A DNA stretch of 64,000 nucleotides, taken from the NCBI RefSeq assembly GCF_014897985.1, contig NZ_JABUZA010000015.1:19535-83534 (forward strand). Reading direction: 5' to 3'. Shown in pieces: positions 48,559 to 56,550 of the stretch; position 1 is the stretch's first letter; every line of letters starts with the position of its first letter. The notes below the pieces were generated by a model. That model saw only the letters and a program-made list of their open reading frames with translations. It was not told the origin of the DNA and searched no databases. This DNA is from Halomonas colorata (GTDB taxonomy: Bacteria; Pseudomonadota; Gammaproteobacteria; Pseudomonadales; Halomonadaceae). The position numbers and the translations under genes are program-made.

Positions 48559-48787
48559 ACAGTCCCCTGCCAAGTATCAATTAGTGCCTGCGTCATTTTT
48601 ATTATCTCAATCAACACCTTAGGAGTCGTATTTGTTTCATATCGGCTAGTACGAAGCATTAACATTCTCTTAATAATTAGCAGACAAACTTTCGCTATTA
48701 AAAGAGTAGTAGAAATTATCCAAGAAGGGAGACAAAAATCCTGAGAACCTATATTTAACAACATAAATTAGGTCTTTAAAGCACTCA
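48559..48787. other. AT-rich divergent intergenic region
   Basis: This region lies between the dehydrogenase small subunit (minus) and the CNNM-like gene (plus). It is clearly more AT-rich than its surroundings. Apart from the promoter next to the CNNM-like gene I see no gene or strong structure. Confidence 0.5.
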
Positions 48788-48815
48788 TTGACAGCTTAAA
48801 TAGCTTAACTATAAA
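48788..48815 (+). promoter_or_regulatory. Sigma-70 promoter of the CNNM-like gene
   Basis: -35 TTGACA (48788-48793, consensus) and -10 TATAAA (48810-48815) are separated by 16 bp, 31 bp before the ATG. Confidence 0.8.
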
Positions 48816-48846
48816 GAGATCAAACCTCTTAATCCTGTGAGCCGAT

Positions 48847-49872
48847 ATGATACTTTTAATAACAATTGTTATTTTAACTATTTCAGCCTCTTTTCTATGC
48901 TCGATACTTGAAGCCTCATTACTGTCCATTACACCAAGCTATATTGCCCAACTTAAAGATGACCGCCCTAAATTACATAAATCACTTGATACGCTTAAAG
49001 CCAACATCGACCGCCCACTTGCGGCTATTTTAACACTTAATACCATTGCCAATACGGCGGGAGCTACGGGAATAGGCGCCCAGGTAGCCGCTGTGTTTGG
49101 GGATGTTTATGTCGCTGTCGCCTCGGCAGTCATGACGATTTTAATCCTGGTGTTCTCAGAAATTATTCCTAAAACGTTAGGGGCCAACTATTGGCGTCGT
49201 TTAGCGCCTTTTCTGCCGTCTATTTTAAATATCTTGATGGTGGTGTTAATACCATTTATCTGGCTATCAAAAATCATTACCCGGCGGCTGGGTAAGGCAG
49301 ATGGAGGTATTGATTTGCGTAGCGAAATAAAAGTATTAGCGCGTGCAGGTCTGGAAGAAAAAGTAATGGATAACGATGAAACACGCACCATTACCAATAT
49401 TCTTAACCTGCATGAAATTCCGGTAACTGAGGCGATGACGCCACGCGCTGTCAGTGAAACGGTCGCACCGGATATGACCGTGGCCGATTTCGATGAACGC
49501 TTCGGCAAGCTCTCTTTTACACGTTACCCTGTTATGGACACTAACGAACAGGCCTTAGGCTATATACATAAGCTTGAGATTTATCAAGCCGAACCGGATA
49601 GCACCATGCAGGCATTGATGCATCCCATGGGAGCTATCGCCGACAGCACAAGCGTTGAGCAGGTATTTTCAGATATGCTCACCAGCCGTCACCATATGCG
49701 GGTGATTTATGACGAGCATGGAACCTGGCTTGGCATCATTACCCTTGAAGACGTTATCGAAACTATTCTGGGTCAAGATATTGTGGATGAAACAGATAAA
49801 ATTCAAAATCTTAGAAATCATGCTAAACAGCGCTGGCTCAAACAAGTAAAATCCGACACGCCCCTTCAATAG
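48847..49872 (+). CDS. CNNM/CorC-type protein (DUF21 and CBS domains)
   Basis: This 341-aa membrane protein has an N-terminal DUF21 domain of three to four helices (about residues 1-160, including CSILEASLLSITPSYIAQL and VFSEIIPKTLGANYW) followed by a CBS pair (MTPRAVSETVAPDMTVADF and HPMGAIADSTSVEQVFSDML ... GIITLEDVIETILGQDIVDETD). Family members (CNNM, CorB/CorC, YfjD) are tied to Mg2+/Co2+ or Na+-coupled Mg2+ efflux. It lacks the C-terminal CorC_HlyC domain, so it is a short member. It has its own strong promoter. Confidence 0.88.
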   Translation: MILLITIVILTISASFLCSILEASLLSITPSYIAQLKDDRPKLHKSLDTLKANIDRPLAAILTLNTIANTAGATGIGAQVAAVFGDVYVAVASAVMTILILVFSEIIPKTLGANYWRRLAPFLPSILNILMVVLIPFIWLSKIITRRLGKADGGIDLRSEIKVLARAGLEEKVMDNDETRTITNILNLHEIPVTEAMTPRAVSETVAPDMTVADFDERFGKLSFTRYPVMDTNEQALGYIHKLEIYQAEPDSTMQALMHPMGAIADSTSVEQVFSDMLTSRHHMRVIYDEHGTWLGIITLEDVIETILGQDIVDETDKIQNLRNHAKQRWLKQVKSDTPLQ

Positions 49873-49991
49873 TGAACTCCTGACCAATATTTTATCTTCT
49901 TAAGCGTTAAAAGAATCGGTCTCGCTATGTATTAAATTAACGCTTATAGTCGCTGATATTAGGCGTTTAGGCTTCATGGTGGAGATCATTT

Positions 49992-50954
49992 ATGCTGCTT
50001 TATGGACTGAGTTTATTAGCGGGTATTGCGCTTTTAACGCTAGGCGGTGAAGGGTTGATTCGCGGTGCCGTCGCCGGAGCCAAACGGCTGGGCGTTTCAC
50101 CGCTTTTTACCGGGCTCGTTATTGTAGGGTTTGGTACCTCATCGCCCGAGCTGGTGGTCTCGATTCACGCCGCCATGAACCAGCAGCCCGACATCGCAAT
50201 TGGTAACGTGATCGGCAGCAATATTGGCAATATCTTATTGATTCTTGGCGTTTGCGCCCTTATCTGTCCAATGACCACCCAGCCACAGGCACTTAAGCGC
50301 GATGGACTGGTGATGATGCTGGCGGCAGTACTATTCATTGCGTTAGCTTTCAACGGCAGTCTAGGGCGTTTTGATGCGGCCGTACTCCTCGTTAGCCTGA
50401 CGGCCTATCTAATATGGGCCTACCGCAGCGAAAGTGGCCAGCATACCCCTTCCGCCGAGCTGCATGCCGCGGTGGCAGACGAAGTTACCAAGCTGCCCAG
50501 CAGTACGCTGTTTATCATGATGGCCTTAATTGGTGGACTGGCCCTGCTGATCGGCGGGTCTCAGCTGTTGCTATATGGCGCCATCGGTATTGCCCAGGCA
50601 ATGGGCATTTCAGAAGCGGTTATTGGGCTTACCATTGTAGCCATTGGTACATCACTACCTGAGCTTGCTGTCTCTGTCATTGCGGCTCTACGGCGGCATG
50701 CCGATGTGGCAGTGGGTAATATCCTGGGCAGCAATATCTTTAACATCCTTGGCATACTGGGCGTGTCCGCCTTCTTGCAGCCGCTAGCGCTAGTGGAACG
50801 CATGGCATCATTTGATCAGTGGGTAATGCTGGGTGCCTCCGCGCTGCTTATTGCATTCCTCTATACCGGTCTGCGCTTATCGCGCGGCGAGGGACTATTA
50901 CTCTTAGTGGGATACATAGCGTATTTGACGGCCAGCTTTACGGTGATTAGTTAA
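49992..50954 (+). CDS. CaCA-family calcium/sodium antiporter (YrbG-like)
   Basis: This 320-aa exchanger has about ten transmembrane helices and the two inverted alpha repeats of the family: GFGTSSPELVVSIHAAM ... IGNVIGSNIGNI in the first half and AIGTSLPELAVSVIAAL ... VGNILGSNIFNI in the second, each with the ion-binding Glu and Asn. It is expected to exchange Na+ (or H+) for Ca2+ or another cation in the inner membrane. It lies near other Na+-linked transporters in a halophile. Confidence 0.93.
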   Translation: MLLYGLSLLAGIALLTLGGEGLIRGAVAGAKRLGVSPLFTGLVIVGFGTSSPELVVSIHAAMNQQPDIAIGNVIGSNIGNILLILGVCALICPMTTQPQALKRDGLVMMLAAVLFIALAFNGSLGRFDAAVLLVSLTAYLIWAYRSESGQHTPSAELHAAVADEVTKLPSSTLFIMMALIGGLALLIGGSQLLLYGAIGIAQAMGISEAVIGLTIVAIGTSLPELAVSVIAALRRHADVAVGNILGSNIFNILGILGVSAFLQPLALVERMASFDQWVMLGASALLIAFLYTGLRLSRGEGLLLLVGYIAYLTASFTVIS

Positions 50955-51013
50955 GTTTTGTACGACAACGGCTTGCGCTCGACCATACGACGTTAACAGC
51001 ATAAGGAAGCACA

Positions 51014-51559
51014 GTGATTCTTGGTACTCTTGGGCCTGAAGGCAGCAATCATGCGTTAATTGCTGGACGCTACCTCAAACGTCGGGCGGCGCAAGGCAGC
51101 CAATACATTTTCTTCGATACGTTTGAGGCAGCTTTCGAGGCACTGCTGGCCAGTGAACTAACCCATGTACTGCAATGTACGGCACATTTCAGCCATGCCG
51201 ACTGCGTAGGTCGCTATATGCATCGTGCCTTTCCAGTAGATACGTTTATTGCGGGCAGTAAGCCGCTGGCGCTGCTCGCCCGTCGTGATGCTCCCGAACC
51301 AGAGCACATCGCGCTTCAGCCTGCCACGCGTTACTACACTGATTTAAGCGCGTTCAAGACGATCATTGAGGCACCAACAACGGTGGCCGTCGCCAATGGA
51401 TTGATTGAGGGTCATTATCAGGCCGGTATTTGTGCAGAAGAAGCACTGGCCCAGGCGCCTGATACGCTGACCTTGGTACGCTCGCTTGGACCCGCTATTG
51501 ATACCTGGGTTATCTATGCCACCGAAGCCTTAAATGAAGACTCGCCGCTGCGCATATAG
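51014..51559 (+). CDS. Prephenate dehydratase-like / BacA-like protein
   Basis: This 181-aa protein begins LGTLGPEGSNHALIAGRYLKRR, like the start of prephenate dehydratase domains, and continues with the binding-protein-like fold (PATRYYTDLSAFKTIIEAPTTVAVANGLIEGHYQAGICAEEAL). It is shorter than the ~180-residue catalytic domain plus ACT and lacks the ACT domain and the TRF motif region is not recognisable, so true phenylalanine-pathway function is doubtful. Similar stand-alone proteins are annotated as bacilysin biosynthesis BacA-like. The start is GTG at 51014 with AAGGAAG upstream. No bacilysin cluster is present. Confidence 0.65.
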   Translation: MILGTLGPEGSNHALIAGRYLKRRAAQGSQYIFFDTFEAAFEALLASELTHVLQCTAHFSHADCVGRYMHRAFPVDTFIAGSKPLALLARRDAPEPEHIALQPATRYYTDLSAFKTIIEAPTTVAVANGLIEGHYQAGICAEEALAQAPDTLTLVRSLGPAIDTWVIYATEALNEDSPLRI

Positions 51560-51621
51560 TGCTTTTGCTTTTAATAGTGTGTTTTACATTAGCGCACATT
51601 GGCAGCGACGAACCCGGCAAG

Positions 51622-53412
51622 TTAGATCGCGAAGATAAGCAGCGCGCCCACCACCACAAGCACCAGGCGTAGCCATAGCGCTTTATTCGCAATGACGCCA
51701 AAGGAGATCGCGCCCAGGCCTACGGCCACCTTAGCAGTATCAAACAGCGCCCCAGCAGGGTCAAAGGCAAGCCGAATCATGTCAGGGTTAGCGACCATCG
51801 CTAACGGAATGATATAAAGCCCGATGCCCAGTGCCATGGCCTTAAGCGCTACTTTGAGCCAGTTCTCCCCTACCATGCCCGCCGCGATAAAGACCCCACC
51901 GCATACCGGCGGTGTAATCGTCGACAGCAGCGCATACCAGAACACAAACAGGTGAGCGAGCAAAGGCTCAAGGCCTAGCGACGTTAGCGCAGGTCCCGCT
52001 ACCGAGACACAAATAACATAGGCCGCGGTGGTGGGTACTTCCATACCCAAAATCAAACACGCAAGCGCCGTCAACAAAAGCGCAGGCCACAGCATATCGT
52101 TGGAAAGCGACAGGATACCCGACGTGATTTTCACCCCAAGCCCGGTCAGCGAGAGCACGCCTATCACCAGAGAGGCGCAAATAATGATGGCACCAATCAT
52201 GGCAATCTGTCGCCCGGCAGTCACCATAGCGAGCATGAAACGGGCTGCAAAACCGGGTAGAGAGAAGCGTAGCGTAACGTTAAAAAACAGAAGTGCCAGC
52301 CCGGCAAAAATCGCAATGCTCGCTGCGTACTGAGGCGTATATCCACCTACGAAAATACATACCAGAAGCAGTACAAAAGGCACTGCAAAAAACAGCGAAG
52401 TAATCAGCACTTCTTTTCGCTTGGGCCGCTCGTTTTCGGCGACAGGTTGGAGATCGTGACGCGTGGCATAAGCATTAATACCTACCCAAACGGTCAGAAA
52501 GTAAAGAAAAGCGGGCAACACAGCGGCTGCCATAATCTGTGTATAAGGCGTTCCGGTCAGTTCGACCATGACAAACGCCCCCGCCCCCATCAGTGGCGGC
52601 ATAATTTGCCCGCCGGAAGAAGCCACCGCTTCTACCGCACCCGCCAAGGATTTTGGGTAGCGCAGGCGCACCATTGAGGGAATAGTAATCGCCCCGGTAG
52701 ACGCCACATTGGCCGAAGCGGAACCTGAAATTGACCCCATGAGTGCCGAAGAAATGACCGCGACTTTAGCGGCGCCGCCGGTCAAGCGGCCCGCCATAGC
52801 GCTCGCTAAGTTCATAAACCCCTGGCCCGCTTCACCCGCGTTGAGCACCGCGCCAAAAATAACGAAGATTGCGACAACGCCTACACTGACACCGGTCAGC
52901 GACCCCCAGAGCCCACCTTCGGCAATGGTAAGCGTACCCACCATGCTCTGTAGGGGAATACCCGGATGACCAAATGTACCTGGGACATACTGCCCCAAAG
53001 CGCCATACAGCAAGGCAAGTAATGCCACCAACGGCAGCGGCCAACCAATGGCTCGCCGAGCCGCCTCAAGTGCCAACGCGATCAGAAAAACGCCAATAGC
53101 CATTTGCAGATGGCTGTCGATAAACCCGTACTGATTGGCAAGCACCGCTTCGTTAAGCGCGATATAGCCACACGCCGCGACACCTAGCGCTGTTAGTATC
53201 CAACCACTTGCCCGCTGCCAAGGCGTTTTCGCCATAAATATCAACACCCACGGCAGCAGTAGCGCCATATGCAGCGGCCGGCTAATCAGCGCCGGGGTCA
53301 AACCGTAAAAGATAAGTCCCAGATGAAAGGCCACGCTTAAGCTGCCCAGCGCTACCCAGCCACGAGCGGCAGGAGCCTTATCGCTTGATGTTGCCGTTGA
53401 AAAAAGAGTCAT
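51622..53412 (-). CDS. TRAP transporter fused permease (TAXI type)
   Basis: This 596-aa inner-membrane protein fuses the small (DctQ-like, about residues 20-170) and large (DctM-like, about 175-560) TRAP permease domains. The large domain shows SALMGSISGSASANVASTGAITIPSMVR and SSGGQIMPPLMGAGAF, typical of TAXI-TRAP permeases, plus GMEVPTTAAYVICVSVAGPAL. TRAP systems use Na+ or H+ gradients to import organic acids or amino acids with a periplasmic receptor. The receptor gene lies directly upstream with a hairpin between. Confidence 0.93.
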   Translation of the reverse strand: MTLFSTATSSDKAPAARGWVALGSLSVAFHLGLIFYGLTPALISRPLHMALLLPWVLIFMAKTPWQRASGWILTALGVAACGYIALNEAVLANQYGFIDSHLQMAIGVFLIALALEAARRAIGWPLPLVALLALLYGALGQYVPGTFGHPGIPLQSMVGTLTIAEGGLWGSLTGVSVGVVAIFVIFGAVLNAGEAGQGFMNLASAMAGRLTGGAAKVAVISSALMGSISGSASANVASTGAITIPSMVRLRYPKSLAGAVEAVASSGGQIMPPLMGAGAFVMVELTGTPYTQIMAAAVLPAFLYFLTVWVGINAYATRHDLQPVAENERPKRKEVLITSLFFAVPFVLLLVCIFVGGYTPQYAASIAIFAGLALLFFNVTLRFSLPGFAARFMLAMVTAGRQIAMIGAIIICASLVIGVLSLTGLGVKITSGILSLSNDMLWPALLLTALACLILGMEVPTTAAYVICVSVAGPALTSLGLEPLLAHLFVFWYALLSTITPPVCGGVFIAAGMVGENWLKVALKAMALGIGLYIIPLAMVANPDMIRLAFDPAGALFDTAKVAVGLGAISFGVIANKALWLRLVLVVVGALLIFAI

Positions 53413-53450
53413 GCCTTATGCCTGTTGAAAACTAACCATCAATAAATAGC

Positions 53451-53478
53451 GACGCCACGAAGAGCGCTTCGTGGCGTC
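53451..53478 (-). other. Intercistronic hairpin between TAXI receptor and permease genes
   Basis: A perfect 11-bp stem, GACGCCACGAA (53451-53461) with TTCGTGGCGTC (53468-53478), has a 6-nt loop but no T tract on the minus strand. Such elements often stabilise the upstream mRNA and allow more receptor than permease. Confidence 0.75.
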
Positions 53479-53497
53479 GGCACTGCTTAGAAGAGAA

Positions 53498-54472
53498 TTA
53501 ACGTAGCGACTCAGGAACCTCGACACCGACTTCGTCGTAATAACGCAAAGCACCAGGATGCAGCGTCCCTGTCATATTGGCGAGCTGCTCAGGGGATATG
53601 CCATTCCACCATGCAGCTTCTTCAGCCATGGCATCACGGCGCTCCCAAAAGGTTTTCGTCAGCATGTAGGCAGTATCGTCATCCATTTGTGATGTGGTAT
53701 ACGCCATGACCGGCAACGAGGTGGTCTGTACATCCTCATCAATACCGGGATAAGTGCCACCAGGGATGGTCTGGCGCGCTGCACCGGTCATCTCGATTTG
53801 CTCATCGGTGAGGCTCACCATCGCAATCGGCATACTGGCGGCCACTTCAATGATATTGGGCGTTGGATAGGAGCTGGCCGTTACAAACCCATCAATCTGA
53901 CCGTTTTTCAGCGCATCGGGGCCACTGCCTAGCGCAGCATCCGCTATCTGCACATTCTCCTCCAACCCGAACAGCCTTAGGTAGCGTTCGGCTTCTCGAG
54001 CGCCGAAGGTGCCGCGGCCGATTAGAAGGTGCTTGCCTTCAAGCGCCTCAATACCTACAGCGCCTGTATCTTCCGCCAAGATGAAGTGCATGGTAATTGC
54101 GGGGATGGGAAACAGGCCACGAATCTCCTGAAAACGCGGGTTCTGGCGTTCGGCAAACGGCCCTTCACCGGCCATTGCTTGCTCAACTAAAGCCGGAGGC
54201 GTGGTAAAAACGTAGTTACCCTGACGCGCCATCACTTCCATTACGTTTTGAACCGAACCCTGGCTCTCTTCCAGCGTAAGAACGATGTCATCATTCGTAC
54301 CCTGGCGGATGGCTTCAGATAACTCCACGCCCATTTGATAATAGGCGGTCCCCGCCGTAGCAGATTTATAAGTAACCCGTGTATCCGCCTGGGCCGTGAA
54401 ACTTAGTGAAAGTGTGGTGACAACCAGTAAAGGCGTACATAGAGCAGAGCGTAGAAAAGGGAGCATGGGCAA
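53498..54472 (-). CDS. TAXI-family TRAP substrate-binding protein
   Basis: This 324-aa periplasmic receptor has a signal peptide (LLVVTTLSLSFTAQA) and matches the TRAP-associated extracytoplasmic immunogenic (TAXI) family: TRVTYKSATAGTAYYQMGVELSEAIRQ, a central GKHLLIGRGTFGAREAERYL and the segment QIDGFVTASSYPTPNIIEVAASMPI. Ligands of TAXI receptors include glutamate-like and other carboxylates; this one's ligand is unknown. It precedes the fused permease by 85 bp. Confidence 0.92.
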   Translation of the reverse strand: MPMLPFLRSALCTPLLVVTTLSLSFTAQADTRVTYKSATAGTAYYQMGVELSEAIRQGTNDDIVLTLEESQGSVQNVMEVMARQGNYVFTTPPALVEQAMAGEGPFAERQNPRFQEIRGLFPIPAITMHFILAEDTGAVGIEALEGKHLLIGRGTFGAREAERYLRLFGLEENVQIADAALGSGPDALKNGQIDGFVTASSYPTPNIIEVAASMPIAMVSLTDEQIEMTGAARQTIPGGTYPGIDEDVQTTSLPVMAYTTSQMDDDTAYMLTKTFWERRDAMAEEAAWWNGISPEQLANMTGTLHPGALRYYDEVGVEVPESLR

Positions 54473-55007
54473 TTCCTAATATTCAGCGACCTTAATGGTC
54501 TGATTTTTTTGTCGCGCTGAAGGTGTGGCGTATCTCAACAAGCCAGGCTACGAGCCGTATCTGGCTCAGCCAACATAGCATGTAAAGTGCCCGCCAGGAA
54601 CGCTCCTCAGGCCTAAAATGGACTGGCCGACGCTCGCCCTGAGACTACCCGTCATACAAGCGGTCTGACCTGGAAACTACCAGCCCAACGTCTACATAAA
54701 ATTAACAAAAATGGCTGCTAATACAAAACGTCATTAAACGTTCGTTTTATTAACCCTTCGTCTTATTATTATCCATTCATTATCATGGGATGATTCAGCA
54801 ATAGCAGCGTGACACTTATTCATCGCTAAACGGCACAGATATTTATTAAGTAACTTACTGTTAACAAAACGGATAATTTATAAAAAAGCCATCATCGTTT
54901 AGTGACCGCTTTTTTTGATTTTATTTTGTCTTTAGCAGCCAAACGGGTTGTTACATCTACCTCTATCATTAATGCCTTCTAATAAACTTAAAAAAGGATA
55001 ATACACT
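54473..55007. other. 535-bp intergenic region upstream of nhaD
   Basis: This is the longest non-coding stretch in the window, between divergent TAXI receptor and nhaD genes. The 3' half is AT-rich. It holds a two-unit 16-bp repeat (54733-54764), a possible promoter TTACTG / TTATAA (17 bp apart, about 54855-54885) and T-rich tracts near 54910-54930. The length allows a regulated nhaD leader, but I do not recognise a known riboswitch. Confidence 0.5.
54733..54764. repeat. Two tandem 16-bp units upstream of nhaD
   Basis: ATTAAACGTTCGTTTT (54733-54748) and ATTAACCCTTCGTCTT (54749-54764) match at 13 of 16 positions. Confidence 0.6.
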
Positions 55008-56483
55008 ATGTTGACGCAGCATCATGAGCCAGGCCAGCCACGGGTTTCTCGTCGCTGGCTTTTTTTGTTAGCCGCTTTGCTATCGCTTTATAGCACCTCG
55101 ACCCTGGCAGTCACCGGCGAGCTCGATTTAACCTCATCGGCCGTTGGCTTTTTTGCCGTCGCGATTTTTGTACTCGCGTATGCCCTGGTGATGGCGGAAG
55201 AAAAGATTCATATGCGCAAGTCTAAGCCGGTCTTGGTGGCGGCGGGGATTATCTGGTGTCTTATTGGCTGGGTGTACGTTCAAAACGGCATGTCTGACAC
55301 GTCAGAATACGCGTTTCGTATGACGCTTTTAGAGTTCACCGAGCTAATGCTGTTCCTGCTGGTCGCGATGACCTATATCAACGCCATGGAAGAGCGTCGG
55401 GTGTTCGACGCGTTACGCTCCTGGATGCTGCGTAAAGGATTTAGCTATCGCACGCTATTCTGGCTGACCGGTGGGCTAGCCTTTGTCCTCTCCCCAATTG
55501 CCGATAACTTAACCACAGCACTTCTCATGTGTGCAGTAATCACCAAGGTTGCTGAAGGCGATAAGCGCTTTATCAATTTGGCGTGTATCAATATCGTCGT
55601 CGCCGCCAATGCCGGAGGGGCGTTTAGCCCCTTTGGCGACATCACCACACTGATGGTATGGCAGGCTGGGATTATCCATTTCCAGGAGTTCTTTACGCTC
55701 TTTTTACCCTCTCTGGTTAATTTCTTGATTCCTGCAATAGTAATGAGCCTGTGTATTAAGAATCAAAAGCCCACCAGCGTGTATGAAGATGTTCAGCTAA
55801 AGCGTGGCGCAAGGCGGATTATCGTACTCTTTTTGCTGACTATTTTAACGGCGGTTATCTGCCACACGTTCCTGCATTTGCCACCGGTGCTTGGCATGAT
55901 GACAGGGCTTGGCTACCTTCAATTCTTCGGCTTCTACCTACGCAAAAGTCTACCCCGCTCGCTGGAGCGTAAGCGTGAACGCTACAGTCGTCATGGTGAT
56001 AACAAGAAGCTGGCGCAGTTGGGTAGCGTGGTACCGTTTGATGTCTTTAACCGCGTGGCGAGGGCCGAGTGGGATACTTTGCTATTCTTTTACGGCGTGG
56101 TCATGTGCGTGGGCGGTCTTGGGTTTATGGGCTATTTGAGCCTGCTTTCCGACATGCTTTATACAAATTGGGATGCTACCTGGGCCAACATTGTGCTTGG
56201 GGTGGTTTCCGCCGTGGTCGATAACATTCCGGTGATGTTTGCCGTTCTGACCATGCAGCCGGAAATGTCGCACGGTCACTGGCTGCTGATTACGCTAACC
56301 GCCGGGGTAGGCGGCAGTCTGCTTTCCATCGGTTCTGCCGCAGGCGTTGCGGTAATGGGGCAGGCGCGGGGCTCTTATACGTTTATGGGCCATTTGCGCT
56401 GGGCACCGGTTATTGCGTTGGGCTATATCGCCAGTATTGCGGTTCATTTGTGGCTTAACGCAGAAAGCTTTCTCAACTATTAA
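55008..56483 (+). CDS. nhaD: NhaD-type Na+/H+ antiporter
   Basis: This 491-aa ion-transporter-superfamily protein exports Na+ (or Li+) in exchange for H+, a core salt-tolerance function. After a hydrophobic N-terminal leader it shows about twelve helices; conserved segments include VLSPIADNLTTALLMCAVI with the Asp/Asn of the transport path, NIVVAANAGGAFSPFGDITTLMVW, and VVSAVVDNIPVMFAVLTM. These match NhaD from Vibrio and Halomonas/Alkalimonas. AAGGA precedes the ATG. It is preceded by a long leader and convergent with a c-di-GMP gene. Confidence 0.94.
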   Translation: MLTQHHEPGQPRVSRRWLFLLAALLSLYSTSTLAVTGELDLTSSAVGFFAVAIFVLAYALVMAEEKIHMRKSKPVLVAAGIIWCLIGWVYVQNGMSDTSEYAFRMTLLEFTELMLFLLVAMTYINAMEERRVFDALRSWMLRKGFSYRTLFWLTGGLAFVLSPIADNLTTALLMCAVITKVAEGDKRFINLACINIVVAANAGGAFSPFGDITTLMVWQAGIIHFQEFFTLFLPSLVNFLIPAIVMSLCIKNQKPTSVYEDVQLKRGARRIIVLFLLTILTAVICHTFLHLPPVLGMMTGLGYLQFFGFYLRKSLPRSLERKRERYSRHGDNKKLAQLGSVVPFDVFNRVARAEWDTLLFFYGVVMCVGGLGFMGYLSLLSDMLYTNWDATWANIVLGVVSAVVDNIPVMFAVLTMQPEMSHGHWLLITLTAGVGGSLLSIGSAAGVAVMGQARGSYTFMGHLRWAPVIALGYIASIAVHLWLNAESFLNY

Positions 56484-56517
56484 TACGCGTCCTCTGTTGG
56501 CTCGGCTTTCCTCTTCG

Positions 56518-56550
56518 CATAACGCCCTGAACCGGGGCGTTATCGCTTTT
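56518..56550 (+). terminator. Terminator between nhaD and the GGDEF-EAL gene
   Basis: ATAACGCCC (56519-56527) pairs with GGGCGTTAT (56535-56543), followed by CGCTTTTAAT. It lies 35 bp after nhaD and just before the end of the convergent gene. Confidence 0.8.
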
